Origin: Geobacillus genomosp. 3
GTDB taxonomy: Bacteria > Bacillota > Bacilli > Bacillales > Anoxybacillaceae
Direction of reading: 5' to 3'
Assembly: GCF_000445995.2 (NCBI RefSeq)
Contig: NC_022080.4
Coordinates: forward strand, 3,002,001 to 3,066,000
DNA length: 64,000 nucleotides
Made by a program: the position numbers and the translations under genes
Shown: positions 1 through 7,140 of the stretch, one piece after another
Position numbering within the stretch: the stretch's first letter is position 1
How the letters are laid out: every line of letters starts with the position of its first letter
The notes under the pieces: model-generated
Told to the model about the DNA's origin: nothing
Database searches by the model: none
What the model saw: only the letters and a program-made list of their open reading frames with translations

Positions 1-1023
1 GCTGAGGGCGCTCGACAACATCGAATCGCCGCGAAGCATCCCGCTCCGCGCCTTTTCTTCCCACAGCTCAATTTGTTTCTCCGTCATCGCCTCTTTCTGT
101 TCGTCCGTCAGCGGCGGATAGTCGCGATAGCGCTCCTCTTTCAGCTCGGCGTTGATTTTGGCGATTGTGTCGTTGTATTTGTCGACAAACCCTTTAATGG
201 CGTTAAACATCGCATCCGTATCGGTCGCTACCGACACCGTCGCCGTTCCTTGCCCGTTGACCGTATACGTCACGCCGTTGATCGTAAACGTGTTCGACGA
301 GCGGGTTGTCGCCAATCCATTGATCGTCACAACGGCGTCCTTCCCCGCCGTTTTTCCAGTCAGCTCTCCGCCTGACACCGCGCCGGTGAACCCGAGCTTT
401 TGGGCAAAAAAGCCAGCGGTCGCCGGATCGGCGAGTACAAGGCTTGCCTGGGCCCCCGTCTCTTTTTTCATAATCGAAATGCGCCCGGTTTGCTCGTCGT
501 AAAAGGCGCTGACGCCAAGGTCTGCGTTGCTGTTGAGCTGGGCGATCAGGCCGTCCAGCGTCGTCCCCTGCTTGACAGTTATTGACGCCTGCTTCGTCGT
601 CCCATCCCCGTTCGTCACGTTGATCGTCAGCGTGACATCGGCGTCTACCGAGAAACTCGACTTATCCACCCTTGTCGTGGCATCGGACAGCCAAACAGCC
701 GATGTCGCCACTTGGTCGACTTGAATCGTCGTCGCCACGTTCGCCGCGCTCGAGCCCGCCGTCGCCGTGACGACCGATTCGTTGGAACTCGAAACGGTTT
801 TTTTGAGCATGCTGCTTTGGAGCGTGATGTTACTGAACAAATAATCGTCAAGCCCCTGAAGCAGCGTATTCATCGCCCGATAATCATCGCGCTGCCACTC
901 AAGCAGCTGCTTTTTCTGCTTCAATTTATCAAGCGGCATCCGCTCCGCTTTCATCAAATCGCTGACGATTTGGTCAATATCCATCCCGCTCGCCAAACCG
1001 CCAATGCGCATATTGCCTGCCAA
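1..1023 (-). CDS. fliD: Flagellar filament cap protein FliD, 3' end outside window
   Basis: FliD caps the growing filament and folds exported flagellin into it. The translation from a TTG start at 1021-1023 begins MAGNMRIGGLASGMDIDQIV, the typical FliD N-terminus, followed by the heptad-rich stretch KLKQKKQLLEWQRDDYRAMN that forms the D0-D1 leg. A serine/threonine-rich D2-D3 part follows. A GGTGGTGAGAGGA ribosome site sits just upstream and decides the TTG start. The frame stays open for 341 codons to base 1, so the C-terminal D0-D1 helices lie outside the window. It follows flaG by 15 bp and is presumably co-transcribed. The family call is secure; only the start codon is inferred. Confidence 0.93.
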   Translation of the reverse strand, partial: MAGNMRIGGLASGMDIDQIVSDLMKAERMPLDKLKQKKQLLEWQRDDYRAMNTLLQGLDDYLFSNITLQSSMLKKTVSSSNESVVTATAGSSAANVATTIQVDQVATSAVWLSDATTRVDKSSFSVDADVTLTINVTNGDGTTKQASITVKQGTTLDGLIAQLNSNADLGVSAFYDEQTGRISIMKKETGAQASLVLADPATAGFFAQKLGFTGAVSGGELTGKTAGKDAVVTINGLATTRSSNTFTINGVTYTVNGQGTATVSVATDTDAMFNAIKGFVDKYNDTIAKINAELKEERYRDYPPLTDEQKEAMTEKQIELWEEKARSGMLRGDSMLSSALS

Positions 1024-1038
1024 TTCCTCTCACCACCA

Positions 1039-1401
1039 TTAAATTTTTCGATCGACCAAAAGCCCGACAAACTCCATCATCGCCGCATACATATCGAGCA
1101 GCTTCTTCGGCGGAATTTCCCGGATCACTTCCTGCGTTTTTTCATCCACCACTTGCACGTAATATTCATGCAGCTCTTTATGCAGCTCAAACCGGATTGA
1201 TGTATGGCTCGGCTGCACGAGCTCATTCAAGCCGTTGACCACTTTCTCCACAGCTTCTTCCGAAAGCGGTTGAAAAAGGGAAGAAGCAGAACCCCCCACC
1301 TCTTGAGGCTGCACTGCCGCGCGTTCGACGGTTGCATGCACCTGCTCGCTTCGCGTCGGTTCATAGGAAGGAAAAGAAGAAGACACCCGTTCAATCGTCA
1401 T
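1039..1401 (-). CDS. flaG: FlaG family flagellar protein
   Basis: A 120-residue protein of the FlaG/YvyC family, which affects filament length in several bacteria by an unclear mechanism. The N-terminal 50 residues are polar and low in complexity. The C-terminal part, with IRFELHKELHEYYVQVVDEK and then REIPPKKLLDMYAAM, is the conserved FlaG signature. It has its own SigD-like -10 element about 35 bp upstream and lies directly before fliD, the order found in Bacillus subtilis. Confidence 0.9.
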   Translation of the reverse strand: MTIERVSSSFPSYEPTRSEQVHATVERAAVQPQEVGGSASSLFQPLSEEAVEKVVNGLNELVQPSHTSIRFELHKELHEYYVQVVDEKTQEVIREIPPKKLLDMYAAMMEFVGLLVDRKI

Positions 1402-1440
1402 ACGATCCCGCTCCTTTGGTTTGGACGCTTTCTATGGTTT

Positions 1441-1448
1441 ATATCGGA
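1441..1448 (-). promoter_or_regulatory. SigD-type -10 element before flaG
   Basis: On the minus strand the sequence reads TCCGATAT, matching 7 of 8 bases of the SigD (sigma-28) -10 consensus GCCGATAT. It would start transcription about 30 bp upstream of the flaG ATG. No good TAAA -35 element sits 14-16 bp further upstream, so it is weaker on paper than the hag and 12.5-kb promoters. Confidence 0.5.
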
Positions 1449-1657
1449 TGAAACGTAGGGAGTGTGAAGGGGGAAAGGGGAATTTCATTTAGGCGAAAGG
1501 TGACTAGGGAGTGGTGTATAATCTCGAAGCAACTAAAATCGCTATTCTGAAAATACCCGAACGCCAAAATGTGCAAGGTTGTAGAATTCAACATAGAGGC
1601 ATTTTCATCCTTCTGATGGTGACAAAATTTTTTGTCATGGGAGTCTATATAGAAAGG

Positions 1658-1687
1658 TTCCCTAAACATATAAGAATATATTATAAT
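1658..1687 (+). promoter_or_regulatory. Possible SigA promoter for the homing endonuclease gene
   Basis: A perfect TATAAT at 1682-1687 lies 41 bp before the endonuclease ATG. The -35 candidate TTCCCT at 1658-1663, with an 18-bp spacer, is poor. The rest of the 327-bp space between flaG and the endonuclease is AT-rich and shows no other gene. Confidence 0.35.
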
Positions 1688-1728
1688 AAAACCAGAACAA
1701 ACGTTCCCAAAAGAAAGGAGAAACGGTC

Positions 1729-2577
1729 ATGGACGACTTATCCAAATTAACCCCTGTACAACAAAACGTTCTAATTGCTAGCATTATCGGAGACGGAGAA
1801 ATTACAAAGCTTTATAAAAAGAGCCGACGGAAAAACCATAGTTACCGGGAACATTTCGGCATGGAACAGGCTGAGTATCGAAAATGGAAGATTTCATTTT
1901 TCGACAATCTTTTGTACATCACTCCCCGAAGTCAATGTGTTCGATCATCGTCTCTTCCGCTATTTACAAGGCTATATCCATACTTTTACCATGATGATGG
2001 TTCTAAACATATCCCGATTCCTTTATTGACGTATTGCACGTTGCCTCATTTCCTTGCTGTTTTATATATGGATGATGGCTCGCTCTGTATTTCTCCTAAT
2101 ATCAATAAACGCAAAAAAGTAATTTACCTGACACCTCATATTTACCTTTATCTACAGAATTATCCTCGCGAAGAATTAAAAAAGTTGCAACAACACATTC
2201 TTTCTCATTTCGGTGTCACCTTCCGTTTAAGTAAACATCCAAATGGACAAGGCTGCATTTTACGAACAACCTCTGTGAGGGATACGTTTCATTTTCTTAA
2301 TATAATCTCCTCAGCAATCTCAACTTGCCCGTCTATGTATTACAAAACCAACTGGAACGAGCGACTCAAAATAGAAAAGGAAAAATGGCAAAAGATATTC
2401 CCAGATTTCGAATTGCGGACGAGCAGCCACGAACGTTCAAAGCGATACTCTAAGAAGGAGATTCAACAACTAAAGGACATGAAGCAAAAAGGCGCGACGA
2501 TTCAAGAAATTGCTGATACCTTGCACCGAAGTTATTGGTCTATCGTGTATAAATGGCGTGAAATACAAAAAGAGTGA
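1729..2577 (+). CDS. Free-standing LAGLIDADG homing endonuclease
   Basis: A 282-residue protein with two LAGLIDADG-type helices: LIASIIGDGEI at residues 15-25 and FLAVLYMDDGSL at about 108-119. Each carries a candidate metal-binding acidic residue (D22 and D115/D116). The spacing and surrounding residues resemble the LAGLIDADG_2 group of intron-associated nucleases. The last 45 residues (SKKEIQQLKDMKQKGATIQEIADTL...) form a predicted helix-turn-helix DNA-binding tail. The ribosome site AAAGGAG precedes the ATG by about 10 bp. The gene is AT-rich compared with its neighbours. It is convergent with hag and shares a bidirectional terminator with it, so it lies outside both hag introns. I infer that it cuts intron-less flagellin alleles, but nothing in the sequence proves the target. 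Confidence 0.85.
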   Translation: MDDLSKLTPVQQNVLIASIIGDGEITKLYKKSRRKNHSYREHFGMEQAEYRKWKISFFDNLLYITPRSQCVRSSSLPLFTRLYPYFYHDDGSKHIPIPLLTYCTLPHFLAVLYMDDGSLCISPNINKRKKVIYLTPHIYLYLQNYPREELKKLQQHILSHFGVTFRLSKHPNGQGCILRTTSVRDTFHFLNIISSAISTCPSMYYKTNWNERLKIEKEKWQKIFPDFELRTSSHERSKRYSKKEIQQLKDMKQKGATIQEIADTLHRSYWSIVYKWREIQKE

Positions 2578-2583
2578 CAACAA

Positions 2584-2617
2584 ACAAGAGACCCTAGGCC
2601 ACCCTAAGGTCTCTTGT
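2584..2617. terminator. Bidirectional terminator between homing endonuclease and hag
   Basis: A 10-bp perfect stem, ACAAGAGACC paired with GGTCTCTTGT, with a 14-nt loop. It lies 6 bp after the endonuclease stop and 7 bp after the hag stop. T-rich sequence follows it on the minus strand (TTGTTTGTTGTC) and, more weakly, on the plus strand. Confidence 0.75.
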
Positions 2618-2624
2618 CTTATGA

Positions 2625-4733
2625 TTAACGAAGCAATTGCAATACCCCTTGCGGTTGTTGGTTGGCTTGCCATGCCTCAACGTCTTTCGACCGTTGTGCA
2701 GACTACCTCTTCACCCTCAGCTTGACCTGTTAGGGGCTGGGCGCTTCGGTTCGGCATCGGCCTCCCCTACGGGCTTCATCACCATAGCACTCGCCTTAGG
2801 TGGTATGCCCTAGTCGTTGAACCTTCTCCACCCTTTCGGGACAGGAGCTTGGCTGCTGATTGCCCAATCCTTTGGCTTTTTCCGCCGTCACGTCTGCCGT
2901 TTCCAGCTCCGTTGTGGCGCCAAAGGCTCTTAGGGTTTCCCAGCAATTCACCCAGTCATCCTCTTAGCCGTTTCCAGCTAAGACGCCCGCCAAACCAGCC
3001 TACCGAAGCAGCTGCAACACCGCTTGCGGCAGTTGGTTTGATTGAGCCAACATCGCTTGCGCCGCTTGCGCCAAGATGTTGTTTTTCGTGAATTCCATCA
3101 TTTCTTTGGCCATCGTGCCACCCGCCCTTTCGGTGCGGGACAAGACTACATCTTCACCCTCAGCTTCACCTGGTAGGGGCCGGGCGCTTCGGATGAACGA
3201 GGACGATGGAGATCCCCTTCACCCTACGGACTTCATCGCCATAGCATGTGCCGTAGGCGGTATGCCCTAGTCGTTGAACCTTCTCCACCCTTTCGGGACA
3301 GGAGCTTGGCTGCTGATTGCCCAATCCGTTGGCTTTTTCCGCCGTCACGTCTGCCGTTTCCAGCTCCGTTGTGGCGCCAACGGCTCTCAGGGTTTCCCAG
3401 CAGTTCACCCGGTGATGATCCTAGCCGTTTCCAGCCAGGACGACTGTGCCTGTCGCCGCTATGCGGCTAAGGCATAATCGACGTCGCGGATGCGGGATTC
3501 GGAAGCGGTCAGATTCTCCGCTGATGTACCCAAGTTGTTGATTGTGTGCTCTAAACGATTCTGAATAGCACCCAACTTAGAACGTTCAGCTGAAACCCTT
3601 ATAATGGCATCATTGACTGTTGTAATAGCCTCGTTTGCATTCTCCTGAGTGGTAACGTCAATATTGTTAACACCTAGAGCTGCAGAGGACATATTGGATA
3701 TTGCAAGCTTCGTATTTTGATTCTGATTGGCCCCAATCTGAAAACTCAATGCGTCTGTTTCAACGGTTATCTGTGTATCATCACTAGAGGAGGAATTGGT
3801 GAGAGTGTCATTAAATGTTAGATTAAATCCCCCTACTGAAACCTCTCCTGTTTTGTTATCAGTAATTGTTGTACTTTGGACTAGAGCACCTGACGAATCT
3901 TTAACGGTAAAAGTTGCATCCGCTTCTATTGTAATGCTAGTATCTCCTGCCTGCACCGTTGTACCCTGGTTCCATGTCAACGTGAAATTCCCAACATTAA
4001 CATTGGCACTAGTAGAAGAGGTATCGATTGATTGATTCACGGCCGATCCTACTTCATTGCCGTTAGAATCCTTAATAACAATATCCCAGTTTGATCCGTT
4101 TTGAGTCAGGGTTACAGTATAATCTCCAACTTTAGCACCGTTAGAACTAAACGAAGTTAGATTCGTCTCATTTTGTGTAGTAGAAACTGTTTGAGTTATA
4201 CTAACAGATGACACATTAACTGTATAATTACCAGCAGCAATGTTATCGTCTATAATTGTTGCTGAAAGAATATTCGCCGTATTCCCCGATGAAGAAAGTG
4301 TTGCCTTATTAGAAATGGATCCATCTAATAATTTCTTCGTATTAAACTCAGTATCACTGGCTATGCGGTTAATTTCAGATTTTAACTGATCAATTTCTTT
4401 TTGAATTTCGTTACGATCATCTGCCGTATTAGTATCGTTAGCAGCCTGCACCGCCAATTCCCGCATCCGTTGCAAAATCGAGTGCGTTTCGTTCAACGCC
4501 CCCTCTGCCGTCTGGATCAACGAAATGGCATCCTGCGCATTCCGGCTTGCTTGCTCCAACCCGCGAATTTGCCCTCTCATTTTTTCCGAGATGGCGAGAC
4601 CTGCTGCGTCATCGCCCGCACGGTTGATGCGAAGGCCGGATGACAGTTTTTCCATGTTTTTCGCTGCGGCGCCTTGGCCAATCGTCAGTTGCCGATACGT
4701 ATTCAACGCCGCGATGTTGTGGTTGATTCTCAT
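2625..4733 (-). CDS. hag: Flagellin, interrupted by two group I introns
   Basis: The filament subunit. The start is ATG at 4731-4733 (MRINHNIAALNTYRQLTIGQ), after the ribosome site AAGGAGGA. Exon 1 (3477-4733, 419 codons) holds the conserved N-terminal D0-D1, a variable AT-rich centre and the start of C-terminal D1, ending ESRIRDVD. Read on without splicing it gives YALAA and stop at 3459. Exon 2 (3045-3113) encodes MAKEMMEFTKNNILAQAAQA plus MLA. Exon 3 (2625-2669) encodes QANQQPQGVLQLLR and stop. Joined, these give RDVD-MAKEMMEF...MLA-QANQQPQGVLQLLR, the usual Bacillaceae flagellin C-terminus, 456 residues in all. The first junction is fixed well by protein consensus; the second has an alternative (see intron 2). 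It is not a pseudogene: both exon junctions restore conserved residues and the intron cores are intact. A SigD promoter and a CsrA site lie upstream. Confidence 0.88.
2670..3044 (-). ncRNA. Group I self-splicing intron 2 of hag
   Basis: Read on the minus strand it contains the P element TGAATTGCTGGGAAACCC, the Q element GCAATCAGCAGCCAAGC, the R element GTTCAACGACTA and the S element GAAGAGGTAGTC. A P2 hairpin (CTTAGC/GCTAAG) and a GAAA-capped P9 are also visible. With the 5' site after GCT at 3045 and the 3' site after the G at 2670, the flagellin consensus MLA-QANQQPQG is restored. However, the internal guide GGCTGG, placed 12 nt before P2 as in intron 1, pairs better with CAGCT at 3010-3014. 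That 5' site, with a 3' site after 2671 (339-nt intron), is also in frame but adds a repeated C-terminus. The first 45 nt of the intron as drawn encode a complete alternative flagellin end, stopping at 3000-3002. Group I identity is firm; the exact 5' boundary is open. Confidence 0.85.
3114..3476 (-). ncRNA. Group I self-splicing intron 1 of hag
   Basis: The 363-nt intron follows the exon ending GTCGAT and ends in the expected G before ATGGCC. P1 forms between GTCG of the exon and CGAC of the guide GGCGAC, with the conserved U-G wobble available at the splice site. The next bases TATGC pair with GCATA as a P1 extension. Core elements are GAACTGCTGGGAAACCC (P), GCAATCAGCAGCCAAGC (Q), GTTCAACGACTA (R) and AAGATGTAGTC (S). 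P9 is a CCCGC/GCGGG hairpin. Most of the core is near-identical to intron 2, so the two probably share a recent ancestor. In frame with exon 1, the intron starts with Y-A-L-A-A-stop. Self-splicing flagellin introns have been reported in thermophilic Geobacillus, which supports the call; I recall this from general knowledge. Confidence 0.92.
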
Positions 4734-4740
4734 GCTCTCT

Positions 4741-4775
4741 TCCTCCTTGAACTGATTTGTTCCACGTCCTTGTGG
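4741..4775 (-). promoter_or_regulatory. CsrA-binding leader and ribosome site of hag
   Basis: On the minus strand the leader has a hairpin CCAC-AAGGAC-GTGG (4762-4775) that exposes a GGA in its loop, followed 13 nt later by the ribosome site AAGGAGGA (4741-4748), a second GGA site. This two-site layout is how CsrA represses hag translation in B. subtilis. The csrA and fliW genes lie immediately upstream. Confidence 0.65.
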
Positions 4776-4834
4776 AAGCGGTCGGCATGGGGCGAAAGTC
4801 GGCCGCCTTTCGCCAGATGCCGCGCTCATTTTTT

Positions 4835-4860
4835 ATATCGGCGCGTTTGTTAGAAATTTA
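4835..4860 (-). promoter_or_regulatory. SigD promoter of hag
   Basis: A perfect SigD promoter on the minus strand: TAAA at 4857-4860, a 14-bp spacer, and GCCGATAT at 4835-4842. It gives a leader of about 95 nt before the hag ATG. It lies just after the csrA terminator, so hag is a separate transcription unit. Confidence 0.88.
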
Positions 4861-4895
4861 ATAGGGAAAATGAAAATTTTTTGTCGATGAGGGAC

Positions 4896-4919
4896 GAAAA
4901 AAGCGCCGCTTGGGCGCTT
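4896..4919 (-). terminator. Terminator after csrA
   Basis: On the minus strand AAGCGCC and GGCGCTT form a 7-bp stem followed by TTTTTT. The stem starts next to the csrA stop codon. It closes the long flagellar operon before the separate hag promoter. Confidence 0.8.
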
Positions 4920-5157
4920 ATCGGTTGTTCCATTGTTTTAGCTTGGCGGTCAGTTCGGCGAGCGACGTTTCCGACGCTTGGGAGGCGGCGTTGTTTTCCG
5001 CTTGGATGGCGAGGTACACTTCTTTGCGGTGGATGTCGATCGATTTGGGCGCGTTGATGCCCAGCTTCACTTGGTCGCCTTGGATGGCGAGGACGGTGAT
5101 TTCGATGTCATCGCCGATTTGGATCGCTTCTTTGAGTTTGCGCGTTAAGACAAGCAT
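4918..5157 (-). CDS. csrA: Carbon storage/flagellin translation regulator CsrA
   Basis: A 79-residue RNA-binding protein. It starts [20 protein letters not shown], the conserved CsrA beta strands, and contains [19 protein letters not shown], which supplies RNA-contact residues. In Firmicutes CsrA blocks the hag ribosome site until FliW removes it. The C-terminal tail ([20 protein letters not shown]) is longer than in gamma-proteobacterial CsrA, as expected for the FliW-binding type. It follows fliW by 12 bp and precedes hag, so all three members of the FliW-CsrA-Hag switch are adjacent. Confidence 0.95.
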   Translation of the reverse strand: MLVLTRKLKEAIQIGDDIEITVLAIQGDQVKLGINAPKSIDIHRKEVYLAIQAENNAASQASETSLAELTAKLKQWNNR

Positions 5158-5169
5158 AAGCCGCCTCCT

Positions 5170-5604
5170 TTACGTCGCCACTTTTTCCGGGAAGAGGCGA
5201 TGTTTCGTTTTGTACGGGGTGTTTGTTAAAATCACCTGCTTGCCGATTCGTTTTCGGGCGTTGATGACCACAGGCGCCTGCAAGTTCGCGGTCGTGTTGT
5301 CAAACGGGTCAGCGACCGTCAAGATGGCGTATAAGGCGACGTCGCGCTCGCTTTCGATGCCGAGCTGCTCAAGCGTTGCCTCGTCCAACTCGATTTCGTA
5401 CGCGGGAAAGTACGAAAACGGTTCGATCAAAACAAACCCAAGCGCAGGGGTGTCGACCGACTGCAAGATGACAAACGGCGTGTCGGCGAGCGGGAGAAGG
5501 ACGAATCGCTTCTCGTCCACAAATCCAGGCAGACCGCGGGGGAAGCGGATGATGTGCTGTTCATCGATGTTCAGTTCACCATGATATTTTGTCCGTACGT
5601 TCAT
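5170..5604 (-). CDS. fliW: Flagellar assembly factor FliW
   Basis: FliW binds either flagellin or CsrA. When flagellin is exported, freed FliW inhibits CsrA and lets hag be translated. The 144-residue protein begins MNVRTKYHGELNIDEQHIIR and has the family motif FPRGLPGF near residue 22. I chose the ATG at 5602-5604 because an AAGGTG ribosome site sits 7 bp upstream; a TTG at 5622 is in frame but would overlap that site. The upstream gene's stop lies about 15 bp before this start. Confidence 0.93.
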   Translation of the reverse strand: MNVRTKYHGELNIDEQHIIRFPRGLPGFVDEKRFVLLPLADTPFVILQSVDTPALGFVLIEPFSYFPAYEIELDEATLEQLGIESERDVALYAILTVADPFDNTTANLQAPVVINARKRIGKQVILTNTPYKTKHRLFPEKVAT

Positions 5605-5618
5605 GTTTTCACACCTTT

Positions 5619-6215
5619 TCAAATCAACATGTCAAAATGGACACCGACAAAGCGCAAATGGGCAAAGTCGATGTCAAGCGACGGGCGCTGGGCGAGGCGG
5701 ATCGTCACCTCGCCCGGCGTGTAGCGAATGACGGGCGGGTGCGGGCGGGCGCGAATGACCGGCTGGCGCGGTTCGATGCGGATGTCGACGTGCGCCGGCG
5801 TATACGACGTTTTCACGCTGAACGGGGACGGCACCCAGCCGATGTTGAATTCGTACATCGGCGTTTCGCTGTTTTCTTTCGCTTGTTCGGCGATCGGGTT
5901 GCCGCCGTCCTCAATGCGCATGAGTTCGTCGCCTTGGCGGGAGACGCGGGCCAGTCCGTCCAGCCAATCGCGGTATCCTTGTTCAGCGAACTTTTCGATG
6001 CGGCGGAAAATATGTTCTAAGTTCATATCTTCCCACGCTTTTGTCTGGTCGATCGTCAGCTTGGACGGCGTTGTGCGGATCGTCAGCTTGGCTCGAGACT
6101 GCTCGATTTCCAGTTCAGCGGGCGGCTGTTGGATTTCCAGTTTCGCCGGAACGGTTTCGATGGCGATGTTCGCCATCGTTGACTGCAGGCGGATTTGCGG
6201 CAGCTGCATCGTCAT
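5619..6215 (-). CDS. yviE: YviE-like conserved flagellar-operon protein
   Basis: A 198-residue protein matching YviE by position and by its repeated short motif. The N-terminal 60 residues contain several copies of a pattern like 'PAKLEIQQ', 'RAKLTIRT' and 'PSKLTIDQ', and the C-terminal part has similar 'HVDIRIEP' and 'EVTIRLAQ' strands, so it reads as a beta-repeat protein. No signal peptide or catalytic motif is visible. It always sits between flgL and fliW in Bacillus-type operons, but its role is unknown. A FliW-related or filament-assembly role would be a guess. Confidence 0.8.
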   Translation of the reverse strand: MTMQLPQIRLQSTMANIAIETVPAKLEIQQPPAELEIEQSRAKLTIRTTPSKLTIDQTKAWEDMNLEHIFRRIEKFAEQGYRDWLDGLARVSRQGDELMRIEDGGNPIAEQAKENSETPMYEFNIGWVPSPFSVKTSYTPAHVDIRIEPRQPVIRARPHPPVIRYTPGEVTIRLAQRPSLDIDFAHLRFVGVHFDMLI

Positions 6216-6230
6216 CTCCCCCTTATCCGC

Positions 6231-7136
6231 TCAGCGCAAAAAGTCGAGCAGCGTCGGCTGGATGATGCGGGCGCCGACGCCGAGGGCGGCGCGGTGCACG
6301 CTTTCTTGTGTTTTTAAATCGGTGATGACCCGTTCGAGATCGGCGTCTTCGTTGTTAGATAAAATTTGCTGGGCGATCACTTCCTGTTCATCGACGCGCG
6401 CCTCCATCAGTTCAAGGCGGTTGCTTCGCGCGCCAAGTTCGGCCCGCTCGGCCAAAACGTTGTCGATGTGCTTGTCCATATACGATAAATACTTGTTCAG
6501 CTCTTCGCCGCTCTTGCCCGCCTCCAAGTCATTCACGAGCGCTTCTAAATCGCTGAACAGCCCTTCTCCCGGATTCCCGCTGTACGTGAAGAGGCGCGTC
6601 GGGTTGACGTTGACCGGGAGTTGAATGCCTTTTAACAGCTCGATTTTCACTTGTTCTCTGTTTGTCGACACTTTGTTCACCGGGTCGTTCAAGTTGACCG
6701 GCGGGTTGAGGGTATCCGTGCCGTTGAAAATGTATTTGCCGGCAATCTGCGTGTTGGCGATGGACACTAAATGGCTTTTCAGCTCATTGATCTCTTTCGC
6801 GATATGCCCGCGCTGCGATTGTTCGTACGTATCGTTGCTGGCCTGGACGACAAGCTCGCGGATGCGCTGGAGCACTTGCGTCGCTTCGTTGAGCGCCGAG
6901 TCGGACGCATCGATCCAGTTATGGGCTTCGGAGAAATTGCGTTTAAACTGTTCGACTTCGGTTAAGTTCGTCCGATACGCCATTCCTTTGATGGCCACAA
7001 CCGGGTCGTCAGACGGTCGGGTGATTTTTTTGCCGGTCGACAGTTGGTCCTGAATTTTGCCGAGCCGTTCATAGCTTTGGCTCAAGTTGCGCAGCATGTT
7101 TTGCGTCAACATCGATTGCGTGACGCGCATCGTCAT
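6231..7136 (-). CDS. flgL: Hook-filament junction protein FlgL
   Basis: A 301-residue flagellin-like protein, HAP3, which links the hook-adaptor FlgK to the filament. It begins MTMRVTQSMLTQNMLRNLSQ and has the flagellin-like N-terminal helix with DQLSTGKKITRPSDDPV at about 31-47. The C-terminal helix (NNEDADLERVITDLKTQESV) pairs with it. The start is 4 bp after the flgK stop, suggesting coupled translation. Confidence 0.94.
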   Translation of the reverse strand: MTMRVTQSMLTQNMLRNLSQSYERLGKIQDQLSTGKKITRPSDDPVVAIKGMAYRTNLTEVEQFKRNFSEAHNWIDASDSALNEATQVLQRIRELVVQASNDTYEQSQRGHIAKEINELKSHLVSIANTQIAGKYIFNGTDTLNPPVNLNDPVNKVSTNREQVKIELLKGIQLPVNVNPTRLFTYSGNPGEGLFSDLEALVNDLEAGKSGEELNKYLSYMDKHIDNVLAERAELGARSNRLELMEARVDEQEVIAQQILSNNEDADLERVITDLKTQESVHRAALGVGARIIQPTLLDFLR

Positions 7137-7140
7137 TCAC

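Noticed and set aside
3459..3479. YALAA codons as part of a tmRNA gene
   Set aside because: No tRNA-like acceptor structure is nearby, and the codons are in frame with flagellin inside a group I intron.
2585..3480. The duplicated block as a tandem repeat or CRISPR-like array
   Set aside because: The two similar blocks are intron cores with P, Q, R and S motifs, separated by coding sequence; no spacer pattern exists.
3459..4733. hag as a truncated flagellin pseudogene ending in YALAA
   Set aside because: The missing C-terminus is present downstream in two pieces, in the right order and frame once group I introns are removed.
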